From NCBI GenBank assembly GCA_036381015.1, contig DASVDR010000028.1:1-64000 (forward strand): a stretch of DNA of 64,000 nucleotides. Reading direction: 5' to 3'. The notes under the pieces were generated by a model that was not told the DNA's origin, did no database searches, and was given only the letters and a program-made list of their open reading frames with translations. The stretch is from Gammaproteobacteria bacterium. Lineage in GTDB: Bacteria; Pseudomonadota; Gammaproteobacteria; Steroidobacterales; Rariloculaceae. Position 1 is the first letter of the stretch. Each line of letters opens with the position of its first letter. A program made the translations under genes and the position numbers. Positions 29,608-41,134 of the stretch are shown here, piece by piece.

Positions 29608-31317
29608 GTGTCCCACGCCGGAAATCCACACCAGGGAGCCTCCGCTCGCGAGTCGGCCGAAGCTCGGCCGCGCGAGACGATGGCCTTCGACGTCGTCATC
29701 GTCGGCGGTGGGCCGGCCGGGCTCTCGGCCGCGTGCCGCCTCGGCCAGCTCGCGGCCGAGCACGGCGCCGAGCTCTCCGTCGGCCTCGTCGAGAAGGGCT
29801 CCGAGATCGGCGCGCATATCGTCTCCGGCGCGATTCTCGAGCCCCGTGCGCTCGCCGAGCTTTTCCCGGATTGGGCCGACCGCGGCGCGCCGGTCACGGT
29901 CCCGGTGACCGAGGAGCGCGTCCGGTGGCTGCTCGACGAGCGCCGCGGCGTCGACGTTCCGCCGTTCCTCGTCCCGGCGCCGCTCCGCAATCACGGCAAC
30001 TACGTGATCAGCCTCGGCGATCTGTGCAAGTGGCTCGGCGAGCAAGCGGAGCAGCTCGGTTGCGACGTGCTGCCGGGCTTCGCGGCGACCGAGGTCCTGT
30101 ACGACGCGGAGGGCCGGGTCGCGGGCGTCGCCACCGGCGACATGGGGCGGTCGCGAAGCGGCGAGGAGAAGGCCAACTTCCAGCGCGGCTACGCGCTCGC
30201 CGCGAAGTACGTGATCTTCGCGGAGGGCTGCCGGGGCAATCTCGGCCTGGAGCTCGAACGGCGCTTCGACCTGCGCCGCGGCCGCGATCCGCAGCACTAC
30301 GGCCTCGGCTTCAAGGAGCTGTGGGAGGTCGACGCCGAGCGGCACCGCCCCGGCGAGGTTCTCCATACCACGGGCTGGCCGCTGCCGGACGACACGGACG
30401 GCGGCGGGTTCCTGTACCACGCCGCGAACGGCCGCGTGTCGGTCGGCTTCGTCATCGCGCTCCATTACCGCAATCCGTATCTGTCCCCGTTCGAGGAGTT
30501 TCAGCGTTTCAAGCGCCACCCGGCGATCGAATCCGTTCTGCGCGGCGGCCGGCGGATCGGCTACGGCGCCCGCGCCGTGAACAAAGGCGGGCTCGAGTCG
30601 CTGCCGCGGCTCGCGTTCCCGGGCGGCGTGCTCGTCGGCTGCGACGCGGGATTCCTGAACGGGGCGAAGATCAAGGGCACGCATACGGCCATGAAGACGG
30701 GGATGCTCGCGGCCGAAAGCGTTTTCGCGGCCCTTCGCGACGGCGCCGGCGGCGGGCGCGAGCTCACCGATTATCCGGAGCGCGTGCGCGGGTCCTGGGT
30801 CTGGGCGGAGCTCACGCGAGCGCGCAACTTCAGCGCCGGCTTCGCGCGCCTCGGCCGCCTCGGCGGCGGCGCGCTCGCGTTTCTCGAGCAGAACGTGCTC
30901 CGGGGACGGACCCCGTTCACGCTGCGCGATCCGCGCCCGGATCATGCGCGGCTCCGACCGGCCGACGCCGCGAAGCGCATCGAGTACCCGCCGCCGGACG
31001 GTACGATCACGTTCGATCGGCTGTCCTCGGTGTATTTGTCGAATACCGAGCACGACGAGGACCAGCCCTGCCACCTGAAGCTCGCGGACCCGACGGTCCC
31101 GATCGAGCGGAATTTGCCGGTGTACGACGAGCCGGCGCAGCGCTACTGCCCGGCCGCGGTGTACGAGATCGTCACGGATGCCGCCGGCGCGCCCCGCTTC
31201 CAGATCAACGCGGCGAACTGCATTCACTGCAAGGCCTGCGAGATCAAGGACCCCGCCCAGAACATCACGTGGGTCCCGCCCGAAGGCGGCAGCGGCCCGA
31301 ACTACTCCGGAATGTGA
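29608..31317 (+). CDS. Electron transfer flavoprotein-ubiquinone oxidoreductase
   Basis: Membrane-associated FAD and 4Fe-4S enzyme that passes electrons from ETF (fatty-acid and amino-acid oxidation) to ubiquinone. The FAD motif is [19 protein letters not shown]. The cluster ligands are in [17 protein letters not shown] and [12 protein letters not shown] ends the protein, all typical. Start choice: GTG 29608 gives 569 residues and keeps the [10 protein letters not shown] segment, which resembles the RE-x-MEFDVV found upstream of the fold in relatives. ATG 29680 gives 545 residues and is the alternative; neither has a clear ribosome binding site. The 3' end overlaps the convergent acyltransferase by 16 bases. 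Confidence 0.93.
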   Translation: MSHAGNPHQGASARESAEARPRETMAFDVVIVGGGPAGLSAACRLGQLAAEHGAELSVGLVEKGSEIGAHIVSGAILEPRALAELFPDWADRGAPVTVPVTEERVRWLLDERRGVDVPPFLVPAPLRNHGNYVISLGDLCKWLGEQAEQLGCDVLPGFAATEVLYDAEGRVAGVATGDMGRSRSGEEKANFQRGYALAAKYVIFAEGCRGNLGLELERRFDLRRGRDPQHYGLGFKELWEVDAERHRPGEVLHTTGWPLPDDTDGGGFLYHAANGRVSVGFVIALHYRNPYLSPFEEFQRFKRHPAIESVLRGGRRIGYGARAVNKGGLESLPRLAFPGGVLVGCDAGFLNGAKIKGTHTAMKTGMLAAESVFAALRDGAGGGRELTDYPERVRGSWVWAELTRARNFSAGFARLGRLGGGALAFLEQNVLRGRTPFTLRDPRPDHARLRPADAAKRIEYPPPDGTITFDRLSSVYLSNTEHDEDQPCHLKLADPTVPIERNLPVYDEPAQRYCPAAVYEIVTDAAGAPRFQINAANCIHCKACEIKDPAQNITWVPPEGGSGPNYSGM

Positions 31318-32171
31318 CAGGCCGCGGGCGCCGAGGCCCCGCGACCGGGGAAGTCAGGCTCGGCCGTGCTCGCGGCCGGCGTTTCCGCTCGGACGGGAGC
31401 GTCGTCCTCGGCGGCCGTGCCGTCGTCCGCGCGTCCGCCGGCGTCCGCCGTGTCCAGGTCGGGCTCGCCGAGATGCGCGAGCATCGCCGCCCGGGTCGCC
31501 CGCATCAGCTCGCGGGACGACCGGTATCCGGCGGAGTCGAGCGGCTCGCAGAGGCGCACCCGGAGCGGTCCGGGCGCGGGCAGGAAGGCGCCGGAGGGAA
31601 GCTTGTGCCGCGCGCCGAGCACGACGGCCGGGACGACCGGAAGCGTCGCGCGCCACGCGGCCGCGAAAGCTCCGGTTTGAAACGGCTTGAGGCCCGGCGC
31701 CCGATCGAACGTGCCCTCGGGGAAGAGCGCGAGCGCGTCGCCGTTCGCGGCCGACGCCACGAGATCGCGCGCGGTGACCTTCCGGTGGCGGGCGTCGCCG
31801 CGATCGACGAACTTCGAGCCGAGGCGCTTCAGAATGAATCCGGCGAGCGGCACGGCGGTCATCTCGCGCTTGATCAGGAACGTGAAGCGCGGGGGCAGCG
31901 CCGCGGTCAGCACGACGCCGTCGAGATAGCTCGAGTGGTTCGCGACCACGACGCACGCCTGCGACGGCGGCACCGCGCCGTCGACTCTGACCGGGCTCCC
32001 GATCACGAAAAAGAACAGTCGCGCGGCCGCGCGGGCGAGGCGGCGCCGGCGGTCCACTCCGGGCGTGACCGCGAGCGCGCAGGCGAGCGAGGCCGAGATC
32101 AAGAGCAGGGACGCCCAAGCGTGGCAGCCGTAGACGAAGCGGGCAGCCCTGCCCGCAATTGCGGTTCCCAT
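31302..32171 (-). CDS. PlsC-family 1-acyl-glycerol-3-phosphate-type acyltransferase
   Basis: 289-residue lysophospholipid acyltransferase. The catalytic NHX4D box is NHSSYLDG (about residues 79-86) and the glycerol-phosphate binding motif is FPEGTFDR. An N-terminal hydrophobic stretch with LLLISASLACALAV anchors it to the inner membrane. The C-terminal 45 residues are acidic and low-complexity. It probably acylates lysophosphatidate or a related lysolipid. The stop lies within the end of the convergent ETF-QO gene. ATG 32171 was chosen over GTG 32174. Confidence 0.85.
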   Translation of the reverse strand: MGTAIAGRAARFVYGCHAWASLLLISASLACALAVTPGVDRRRRLARAAARLFFFVIGSPVRVDGAVPPSQACVVVANHSSYLDGVVLTAALPPRFTFLIKREMTAVPLAGFILKRLGSKFVDRGDARHRKVTARDLVASAANGDALALFPEGTFDRAPGLKPFQTGAFAAAWRATLPVVPAVVLGARHKLPSGAFLPAPGPLRVRLCEPLDSAGYRSSRELMRATRAAMLAHLGEPDLDTADAGGRADDGTAAEDDAPVRAETPAASTAEPDFPGRGASAPAACHIPE

Positions 32172-32497
32172 CACGGTTATGTCAAAGGCGCTTCAGCGGC
32201 GCGCCGAAGGCTGAACGGGGCGGGATCGTTTTTCTGTGACACATTTCTCTTTATGTTAACGCGACGGGGGGTTTTGTGACGGGGGTCACGCACCGCGCGC
32301 GCCGGCCTCACCATACTCGATCGGCACCCTGGAGCCGAGGACCGAGGCCTGGAGCTTTCTCGTAATGCGTTGAATTTCATCGCGTTCTCGAATTTCACGA
32401 AGAACGGGCTCGACCCTCGCCGGCGGCTGCGTGCTCCCGGAGTGTAACGACGATCTGCGCTCGGCGAAGGGACCGCGGCGAGAAGCAACCGACCGAG
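32172..32497. other. Intergenic region between plsC-like gene and xerD
   Basis: 326 nt without a gene between divergently transcribed genes. It contains an AT-richer patch (about 32228-32280) unusual for this genome and a CRP-type dyad at 32275-32290. I see no stable ORF, RNA gene or copy of the palindromic repeat. Promoters for both flanking genes should lie here, but I could not assign -35/-10 pairs with confidence. Confidence 0.6.
32275..32290. promoter_or_regulatory. CRP-type dyad TGTGA-N6-TCACG
   Basis: TGTGA (32275-32279), six bases CGGGGG, then TCACG (32286-32290), close to the CRP/Clp/Vfr consensus TGTGA-N6-TCACA. It is preceded by TTT. A closely similar site is found upstream of mltF. 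Assignment to a CRP-family regulator is inference. Confidence 0.4.
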
Positions 32498-33442
32498 ATG
32501 GCGCACAACTTCTACCAGACAGAACCGGCGGAGGCGGGAAGCAAGCTGGCCAGGGATCCGAAAACCCTGATCGATCGGTTCCTCGACGCCATTTGGATGG
32601 AGCGCGGCCTTTCGGAGAACACCTTGGGTGCCTACCGCGCCGACCTCCTCGCGTTGAATCAAAGGCTCGAGGAGCGCGCGGTCGAGCTGAGCCGGGCGCG
32701 CCGGGCCGACGTGCTCGAGTACATCGCGTGGCGCGTCGAGGGCGGCGCAAAACCGCGGTCCACGGCGCGGCAGCTCTCGAGCTTCAGGCGCTTCTATCGC
32801 TATCTCCTCCGGGAAGGGTTGATCGGCGAGGACCCGACGGCACAGATCGCGATGCCGAAGATCGGGCGCGCGCTCCCGCAGTCGTTGACCGAGGACGAGG
32901 TCGAGGCCCTGCTCGCCGCCCCGAACGTGACCGAGCCGCTCGGCCACCGCGACCGCGCGATGCTGGAGGTGCTCTATGCGACCGGCGTGCGCGTCTCGGA
33001 GCTGATCAACCTGAAGATGGGGCAGGTCAACCTCAATCAAGGCGTGCTGCGGATCGTCGGCAAGGGCGACCGCGAGCGCCTGATACCGCTCGGCGACGAA
33101 GCGCAGGATTGGCTGCGCGAGTTCATCGCCGGCCCCCGCAGCGAGATCCTGCTCGAGCGGCAGACCGACTACTTGTTCCCCACGCGCCGAGGCGACCGCA
33201 TGACTCGCCAGGCCTTCTGGCACATCATCAAGCGCTACGCGAAGAAGGCCGGCATTCACAAGAAGCTGTCTCCGCACACGGTCCGGCACGCGTTCGCGAC
33301 TCACTTGCTGAACAACGGCGCCGACCTTCGCGTGGTGCAGCTGTTGCTCGGGCACAGCGACGTGTCGACGACCCAAATTTACACGCACGTCGCCCGCGAG
33401 CGCATGAAGGAGCTCCACAGCCGGCACCATCCCCGCGGCTGA
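32498..33442 (+). CDS. xerD: Site-specific tyrosine recombinase XerD
   Basis: 314-residue tyrosine recombinase that with XerC resolves chromosome dimers at dif. An N-terminal SAM-like core-binding domain (WMERGLSENTLGAYRADL) precedes the catalytic domain. The active residues are in ATGVRVSELINL (Arg), GKGDRERLIPL (Lys), HTVRHAFATHLL (His-x-x-Arg), LGHSDVSTTQIYTHV (His and the nucleophilic Tyr). XerD rather than XerC is favoured by dsbC immediately downstream, a pairing seen in many Gammaproteobacteria, and by PKIGRALPQSLTEDEV. It is slightly longer than E. coli XerD (298). Confidence 0.95.
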   Translation: MAHNFYQTEPAEAGSKLARDPKTLIDRFLDAIWMERGLSENTLGAYRADLLALNQRLEERAVELSRARRADVLEYIAWRVEGGAKPRSTARQLSSFRRFYRYLLREGLIGEDPTAQIAMPKIGRALPQSLTEDEVEALLAAPNVTEPLGHRDRAMLEVLYATGVRVSELINLKMGQVNLNQGVLRIVGKGDRERLIPLGDEAQDWLREFIAGPRSEILLERQTDYLFPTRRGDRMTRQAFWHIIKRYAKKAGIHKKLSPHTVRHAFATHLLNNGADLRVVQLLLGHSDVSTTQIYTHVARERMKELHSRHHPRG

Positions 33443-33551
33443 GGCCCCGGCGGCCGCGGTCCACGGACCGGCGGGCGGCATAGCGGCGGCGCGGGTTTTT
33501 GCTAGAATCGGTCCGTTCAGCTCGAGCCGCCGCTCGAGGTCGGGAGAAGCC

Positions 33552-34274
33552 GTGAAGACGACGTGGATCATCCTGCCGCTTGGGCTCGCACTGTCGGCCG
33601 CCGTCGCCGACGAGCCCGCCGCACTCACCAAGGAAGAGCTCGCTGCGAAGCTGAACGGCGTCGATGCCGGCGACATCACCGAGTCGCCGATCGAGGGCGT
33701 CTATCAGGTGTCCGTGGGCTCGAACGTCGGCTATGTCACCGCGGACGGCCGCTATTTCATCGAGGGCGAGGTCTACGATCTGCAGACTCGCGAGAACGTC
33801 ACCGAGAAGACGCGTTCCAAGGCCCGCGTCGAGCTGCTGAACGGCGTCGACGCCGACGACATGATCGTCTTCAGCCCCGAGAGCGGCGAGGTCAAGCATA
33901 CGGTCACGATCTTCACGGACATCGATTGCGGCTACTGCCGGCAGTTCCATCGCGAGATCGACAAGGTCACGGCGATGGGCATCGAGGTCCATTACCTCTT
34001 CTATCCGCGAACCGGGCCCGACACCGAGTCGTGGTTCAAGGCCGAGAAGGTCTGGTGCGCGAAGGACCGCAACACCGCGCTCACGCGCGCGAAGCTCGGC
34101 GGCGAGGTGCCGGATGCCGAGTGCGGGGACACGCCCGTCGCCGAGCATTACGATCTCGGCCAGCGCATCGGCGTGCGGGGCACGCCCGCCATGTTCGCCG
34201 AGAACGGCGAGCTGCTCGGCGGATACCTGACGCCGCAGGCGCTCGCCAAGGCGCTCGACGAAGCCTCGGAATAG
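33552..34274 (+). CDS. dsbC: Thiol:disulfide interchange protein DsbC
   Basis: 240-residue periplasmic disulfide isomerase. A signal peptide covers residues 1-19 (ends SAAVADE). The N-terminal dimerisation domain is followed by a thioredoxin-fold domain with active site Cys126-Gly-Tyr-Cys129 (IDCGYCRQFH) and the cis-proline loop RGTPAMF. Two further cysteines (VWCAKD and AECGDT) correspond to the structural disulfide of DsbC. GTG 33552 is the start with GGGAG upstream, and TAGAAT at 33502-33507 is a likely -10. It refolds wrongly disulfide-bonded exported proteins. Confidence 0.95.
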   Translation: MKTTWIILPLGLALSAAVADEPAALTKEELAAKLNGVDAGDITESPIEGVYQVSVGSNVGYVTADGRYFIEGEVYDLQTRENVTEKTRSKARVELLNGVDADDMIVFSPESGEVKHTVTIFTDIDCGYCRQFHREIDKVTAMGIEVHYLFYPRTGPDTESWFKAEKVWCAKDRNTALTRAKLGGEVPDAECGDTPVAEHYDLGQRIGVRGTPAMFAENGELLGGYLTPQALAKALDEASE

Positions 34275-34321
34275 CCATCGTCCAAGCGGCTCCTTCCCGG
34301 CGGTAAACGTACCGGCCCGGC

Positions 34322-35095
34322 ATGGATTGGATCGCGTCTCCCGAAGCGTGGGCGGCGCTCGCCACGTTGACGCTGCTCGAGATCGTCCTCGGCGTCGACA
34401 ACATCGTCTTCATCTCCGTCCTCGTCGGGCGGCTCCCGGAAGCCCAGCGGCAGCGCGCCCGCATCTTGGGGCTCGGCCTCGCGATGGGCACGCGCATCCT
34501 GCTCTTGCTCGTGATCACGTGGGTGATGCGTCTTCAGGCGGACCTCTTCGACGTGCTCGACGTCGGCATCTCGGGCCGCGATCTGATTCTGATCGCCGGC
34601 GGGCTGTTCCTGCTCGGCAAGGCCACTCTCGAGATTCACGACAGCCTCGAAGGCGTGGCAGGCGAGGGGCATGCGGTGAAGGCCGCGAATTTCGTCGCGG
34701 TCCTGGTTCAAATCGCGCTCATCGACATCGTGTTCTCGCTCGATTCCGTGATCACGGCCGTCGGCATGGCCGAGGACGTGGCCGTGATGATCATCGCGAT
34801 CGTGGCCGCGGTCGGCGTCATGATGTTCGCGGCGGGCGCGATCGGCCGCTTCGTGGACGCGCACCCCACCGTGAAGATGCTCGCGCTGAGCTTCCTCGTG
34901 CTGATCGGCGTCGTGCTGATCGCGGAAGGCATCGATTTCCACATCCCGAAGGGTTACATCTACTTCGCGATGTTCTTCTCGGTCGTGGTGGAGATGCTGA
35001 ACCTGAGGTTGCGCCGGCGGGAGCGGCGGCCGGTCCAGCTGCACAAGCGCCCGCCGACGATAGCGGAGGACGTCGCCGAGCGGACGGCGAAGTGA
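34322..35095 (+). CDS. TerC-family integral membrane protein
   Basis: 257-residue inner-membrane protein with about seven transmembrane segments. The family's two acidic membrane motifs are visible: LEIVLGVDNIVFISVL near the N-terminus and IDIVFSLDSVITAVGM in the middle. TerC proteins are linked to manganese export and metallation of exported proteins; the role here is inferred from family only. It lies 47 nt after dsbC on the same strand and ends shortly before the convergent tRNA-Leu gene. Confidence 0.92.
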   Translation: MDWIASPEAWAALATLTLLEIVLGVDNIVFISVLVGRLPEAQRQRARILGLGLAMGTRILLLLVITWVMRLQADLFDVLDVGISGRDLILIAGGLFLLGKATLEIHDSLEGVAGEGHAVKAANFVAVLVQIALIDIVFSLDSVITAVGMAEDVAVMIIAIVAAVGVMMFAAGAIGRFVDAHPTVKMLALSFLVLIGVVLIAEGIDFHIPKGYIYFAMFFSVVVEMLNLRLRRRERRPVQLHKRPPTIAEDVAERTAK

Positions 35096-35163
35096 CCTTG
35101 CTCGGGCGCGGGAGCAGCCGACGGGGCCGACCCGTTCGAGAGAACGACCGGCGCTCGGGGCGA

Positions 35164-35250
35164 TGGTGCCGGGAGTCGGGATCGAACCGACACGGGTTTT
35201 ACCCCACTGGATTTTGAGTCCAGCGCGTCTACCAGTTCCGCCATCCCGGC
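35164..35250 (-). tRNA. tRNA-Leu (anticodon CAA)
   Basis: 87-nt tRNA on the minus strand. The acceptor stem GCCGGGA pairs with TCCCGGC, and CCA is encoded at 35166-35164. The anticodon stem CTGGA/TCCAG encloses the loop CTCAAAA, giving anticodon CAA (35216-35214) for UUG codons. A long variable arm (class II) confirms leucine, and the T loop is GGTTCGATCC. In this GC-rich genome the UUG codon should be rare. Confidence 0.98.
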
Positions 35251-35314
35251 CGCGGGGCGCGCATAAGGATACAACAGCGCGGCGTCCGCGCCGCAAAGCG
35301 AAGCGCCGCAAGGC

Positions 35315-35320
35315 TAGAAT
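35315..35320 (+). promoter_or_regulatory. -10-like TAGAAT upstream of queA
   Basis: TAGAAT at 35315-35320 ends 9 nt before the queA ATG (35330), with no Shine-Dalgarno between them. This suggests a leader of at most a few bases. No clear -35 was found. Confidence 0.35.
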
Positions 35321-35329
35321 GCGGCCCCG

Positions 35330-37703
<2,374 letters not shown>

Positions 37704-37873
37704 GCGGCGCCTCTCGGACTCCAGGAGCCTGTCCGGGCAGGCTCCGAGCCGCCCGCTGCCGGCTCGCCGGCCCGAGGCCGCCCCAGGTCCTCCTGTCCGA
37801 CCCGCCGGCGGGCTATGTCATAATGCTGCCCTTTCCGCCGGCCGCCGCGCCGGCGCAGCCCGGTAGGACGAGA

Positions 37874-38218
37874 ATGGAATTTCTGACGAGCTTCTTCATC
37901 GAGAGCGCGTGGGCGCAAACGCAAGGCCAGGCCGCCCAGCCCGATCCGCTGATAAGCTTCCTGCCGCTGCTCCTGATCATCGTCGTGTTCTACTTCCTGC
38001 TGATCCGGCCGCAGAGCAAGCGCCAAAAGGAGCATCGCCAGATGATCGAGGCGCTCGGGAGCGGCGACGAGGTCGTCACCGGCGGAGGCCTGCTCGGCAA
38101 AATCAAGGAGGTCGGCGAGCAGTACGTCACCGTCGAGTTCGCCGACAACGTCACGATGAAGGTGCAGAAGAACACGATCAGCGCCGTGCTTCCCAAGGGC
38201 ACGATCAAGAATGCTTGA
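37874..38218 (+). CDS. yajC: Preprotein translocase accessory subunit YajC
   Basis: 114-residue inner-membrane protein that joins the SecDF complex. One transmembrane segment at about residues 28-47 (FLPLLLIIVVFYFLLI) is followed by the conserved RPQSKRQKEHRQMI and GDEVVTGGGLLGKI. ATG 37874 was chosen; the frame is open upstream to 37700 but that region holds a probable promoter (CATAAT near 37816) rather than coding sequence. It starts the yajC-secD-secF unit. Confidence 0.95.
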   Translation: MEFLTSFFIESAWAQTQGQAAQPDPLISFLPLLLIIVVFYFLLIRPQSKRQKEHRQMIEALGSGDEVVTGGGLLGKIKEVGEQYVTVEFADNVTMKVQKNTISAVLPKGTIKNA

Positions 38219-38234
38219 GCTGCAGTAGCCGACC

Positions 38235-40172
38235 ATGAACCGCTATCCCATGTGGGTCAACGTGCTGGTGCTCGTCGTTACCCTGGCGAGCGTGCTGTTG
38301 GCGCTGCCGAATTTCTTCGGTGACGATCCGGCGTTGCACGTGTCCCGGCCCGACGGCGCGCCCGTGCAGGCCGCAAGGCTCGACGAGATTCGCATGAAGC
38401 TCGAGAGCGCCGACATCGACACGCTGTCCACGGAGATCGACGATTCGGGCGCCGCGCTGATTCGCTTCCCGACGGTCGCGGAGCAGCTTCGGGCGAACGA
38501 CATCCTGCAGGAAGCCTTTCCCGACAACGTGATCGCGCTGACCCTCGCGGCGCGTACGCCGGCCTGGCTCGCGGCGATCGGGCTGAAGCCCATGGCGCTC
38601 GGGCTCGATCTTCGCGGCGGCGTGCATTTCCTCTATCAAGTGGACGTCGATGCGGCCGTGGAGCAGCTGCTCGAGGCATATCAATCGGATCTCCGCACGC
38701 AGCTCCGCGAAGCCGGCATACGCAACCAGGTGAGCGTCACCGGCAGGGGGCTGTCCGTCGCGCTCCAGGACGCGGCCGACCTCGACCGCGCCGAGCAAAT
38801 CATCCGCACTCTCGACGATACCGGTCAGGTGACGCTTGCCGACCGCCTGATCGTCGAGCGCACGCAGATCAACGGCCGGCCCGGGTTCCGCGTAACGCCG
38901 ACGGAAGAGCTGGTCCGCGAGCGGCAGGGGTTCGCGATCGAGCAGAACATCGTCACGCTGCGCAACCGCATCGACGAGCTCGGCGTCGCCGAGCCGATCG
39001 TGCAGCGGCAGGGCCTGGATCGCATTCTGGTCGAGCTTCCCGGCATCCAAGACCCGTCGCAGGCCGAGCGCGTGCTCGGTGCCACCGCCACGCTCGAGTT
39101 CCGGCTCGTCGACACGACGAACGACGTTTTCACGGCTGCACGGGAGGGGCGCGCGCCGATCGGCTCGGAGCTTTTGCCGTGCGCTGACCAAATCGCCGAC
39201 TCCCCCTACTGCGCACCTGGAGAGGGGGGGCGGATGACGCTGCTCCGCCGCGAGGTGATCGTGTCGGGCGACCAGCTCGTGGATGCGATCTCGACGTACT
39301 CTCAGGGCCAGCCCGCGGTGAGCGTGCGCCTGAGCTCGCAAGGCGGCCGGCGCATGCTCGAGACGACCCAGGAGAACCTGAACCGGCCAATGGCCGTGCT
39401 GCTGGTCGAGGAGACGCCGGAGATCGTCGTGCGCGGCGGGGAGGAGGTGATCCGCACCACGACCGAGGAGCGGGTCATCAGCATCGCCACGATTCGCGGC
39501 GTCTTCTCCACCAACTTCGAGATCACCGGGCTCACGCCGTTCGAGGCCCAGGATCTCGCGCTGCTGCTTCGCTCCGGGGCGCTGGCCACGCCGATCTTCA
39601 AGGTCCAGGAGCGAACCATCGGGCCGAGCCTCGGGCAGGACAACATCGAGCGGGGCCGCAACGCCGTCATCGTCGGCTTCCTGCTCGTCGTCGGCTTCAT
39701 GATCCTGATCTATCGGGTCTTCGGCGTGATCGCGGACATCGCGCTGCTCATGAACCTCGTCATGCTCGTCGCCCTGATGTCGCTGCTCCAGGCCACGCTG
39801 ACGTTGCCCGGCATCGCGGGCATCGTGCTGACGCTCGGCATGGCGGTCGACGCGAACGTGCTCATCAACGAGCGCATTCGCGAGGAGCTGAAGAACGGCA
39901 ACTCTCCGCAGGCGAGCATTCGCGCGGGGTACGAAAAGGCCTTCTCGAGCATCGCCGACGGCAACATCACGACGCTGATCGCGGGCATCGTGCTGTTCGC
40001 GTTCGGCACGGGCCCGATCAAAGGCTTCGCCGTCACGCTGTCGCTCGGCATCGTCACGTCGATGTTCACGGCGATCGTCGGCACGCGAGTGATCGTGAAT
40101 TTGATTTACGGCCGGCGCACGCAGGTCAAGCGCCTGCCGATCGGCATCGGTGCTCCCCATGCAGCTACTTGA
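38235..40172 (+). CDS. secD: Protein translocase subunit SecD
   Basis: 645-residue inner-membrane protein that uses the proton gradient to help complete protein export. An N-terminal transmembrane helix is followed by a large periplasmic region with LGLDLRGGVHFLYQVDVD and NRIDELGVAEPIVQRQG. The C-terminal membrane half has five segments, including FGVIADIALLMNLVMLVALM and GMAVDANVLINERIREEL, the latter carrying the conserved aspartate. Lies 16 nt after yajC; secF begins inside its 3' end. Confidence 0.97.
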   Translation: MNRYPMWVNVLVLVVTLASVLLALPNFFGDDPALHVSRPDGAPVQAARLDEIRMKLESADIDTLSTEIDDSGAALIRFPTVAEQLRANDILQEAFPDNVIALTLAARTPAWLAAIGLKPMALGLDLRGGVHFLYQVDVDAAVEQLLEAYQSDLRTQLREAGIRNQVSVTGRGLSVALQDAADLDRAEQIIRTLDDTGQVTLADRLIVERTQINGRPGFRVTPTEELVRERQGFAIEQNIVTLRNRIDELGVAEPIVQRQGLDRILVELPGIQDPSQAERVLGATATLEFRLVDTTNDVFTAAREGRAPIGSELLPCADQIADSPYCAPGEGGRMTLLRREVIVSGDQLVDAISTYSQGQPAVSVRLSSQGGRRMLETTQENLNRPMAVLLVEETPEIVVRGGEEVIRTTTEERVISIATIRGVFSTNFEITGLTPFEAQDLALLLRSGALATPIFKVQERTIGPSLGQDNIERGRNAVIVGFLLVVGFMILIYRVFGVIADIALLMNLVMLVALMSLLQATLTLPGIAGIVLTLGMAVDANVLINERIREELKNGNSPQASIRAGYEKAFSSIADGNITTLIAGIVLFAFGTGPIKGFAVTLSLGIVTSMFTAIVGTRVIVNLIYGRRTQVKRLPIGIGAPHAAT

Positions 40173-41091
40173 CAAGGTCCCGACTATCGACTGGGTCCGG
40201 CACATGCGCCCGGCCCTCGTGCTTTCGGCGATCGTCGTGGCGACCTCCGTCGGCTCCCTCGTCGTCCGAGGGCTGAACTTCGGGCTCGACTTCACCGGCG
40301 GCGTGCTGCTCGAGGTGTCCTACGGGGGCCCGGTCGAGCTCGACGAGGTGCGCGCCACGCTCGAGGAGGCGGGCTACACCGACACGCAAGTGCAGACCTT
40401 CGGCACGGCGTCGGACGTGCTGATCCGGCTGCCTCCGGTGGAGAATGCCGAGGAGAGCACGCAGCTCGGCAACGCGGTGATGAGCGCTCTGCGGGCCAAG
40501 GATTCGTCGGTTCAGCTGCGGCGCAACGAGTTCATCGGTCCGCAGGTCGGAGAGGATCTGGCCGAGCAGGGCGCGCTCGCGATGCTATTCGCCGCGATCA
40601 TGATCTTCGCCTACGTCATGCTCCGCTTCCGCTGGAAGTTCTCGGTCGGAGCGATCGCCGCGCTCGTGCACGACATCGTCATCACGGTCGGCTTCTTCTC
40701 GTGGTTCGGCCTCACGGTCGACCTTTCCGCGCTCGCGGCGATCCTCGCGGTGATCGGCTACTCGCTGAACGACACCGTCGTCATCTACGACCGCATCCGC
40801 GAGAACTTCCGCGCAATGCGCCGCAGCACGACGGCCGAGATCGTGAATGCGTCGCTGAACCAGACGTTGGCGCGAACGTTGATCACGGGCCCCACCTCGC
40901 TGCTCGTGCTGTTCGCGCTTCTCTTCCTCGGCGGAGAGACCCTCTACGCCTTCTCGATTGCGTTGATCGTCGGCATTCTGGTGGGCACGTACTCGTCGAT
41001 CTACATCGGCGGCGCGTCGGTCCTCCACCTGAACGTCACCCCGGCCGACATGCTGCCGCCGAAGCGCGAGGAGGTCGACGCGCTGCCGTAG
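40159..41091 (+). CDS. secF: Protein translocase subunit SecF
   Basis: 310-residue partner of SecD. Conserved elements are GLDFTGGVLLEV after the first transmembrane helix, AIMIFAYVMLRFRWKFSVGAI (in part) and IGYSLNDTVVIYDRIRENFR. The last segments follow TLITGPTSLLVLFALLFLGG. ATG 40159 overlaps secD by 14 bases; GTG 40150 three codons earlier is an equally coupled alternative. A single palindromic repeat follows the stop. Confidence 0.96.
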   Translation: MQLLDKVPTIDWVRHMRPALVLSAIVVATSVGSLVVRGLNFGLDFTGGVLLEVSYGGPVELDEVRATLEEAGYTDTQVQTFGTASDVLIRLPPVENAEESTQLGNAVMSALRAKDSSVQLRRNEFIGPQVGEDLAEQGALAMLFAAIMIFAYVMLRFRWKFSVGAIAALVHDIVITVGFFSWFGLTVDLSALAAILAVIGYSLNDTVVIYDRIRENFRAMRRSTTAEIVNASLNQTLARTLITGPTSLLVLFALLFLGGETLYAFSIALIVGILVGTYSSIYIGGASVLHLNVTPADMLPPKREEVDALP

Positions 41092-41101
41092 GTCCTTACT
41101 G

Positions 41102-41125
41102 AAAAAGGGTGTCTGACACCTTTTT
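41102..41125. repeat. Single GGTGTCTGACACC-type palindrome
   Basis: One copy with an extra G in the left arm (AAAAAGGGTGTCTGACACC followed by five T), between the stops of the convergent secF and suhB genes. It can form a hairpin with a T run in both directions and is likely a bidirectional terminator. Confidence 0.85.
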
Positions 41126-41134
41126 CCCGTCTGA

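Noticed and set aside
29557-31227. Upstream extension of the acetoacetyl-CoA synthetase frame (to 1205 codons)
   Set aside because: The extra 557 codons lie antisense to the ETF-QO gene and look like a shadow; the ligase domain begins right after GTG 29556.
29586-32279. 897-codon plus-strand frame over ETF-QO and the acyltransferase
   Set aside because: Arg-rich out-of-frame reading of ETF-QO; the proper frame carries the FAD and 4Fe-4S motifs.
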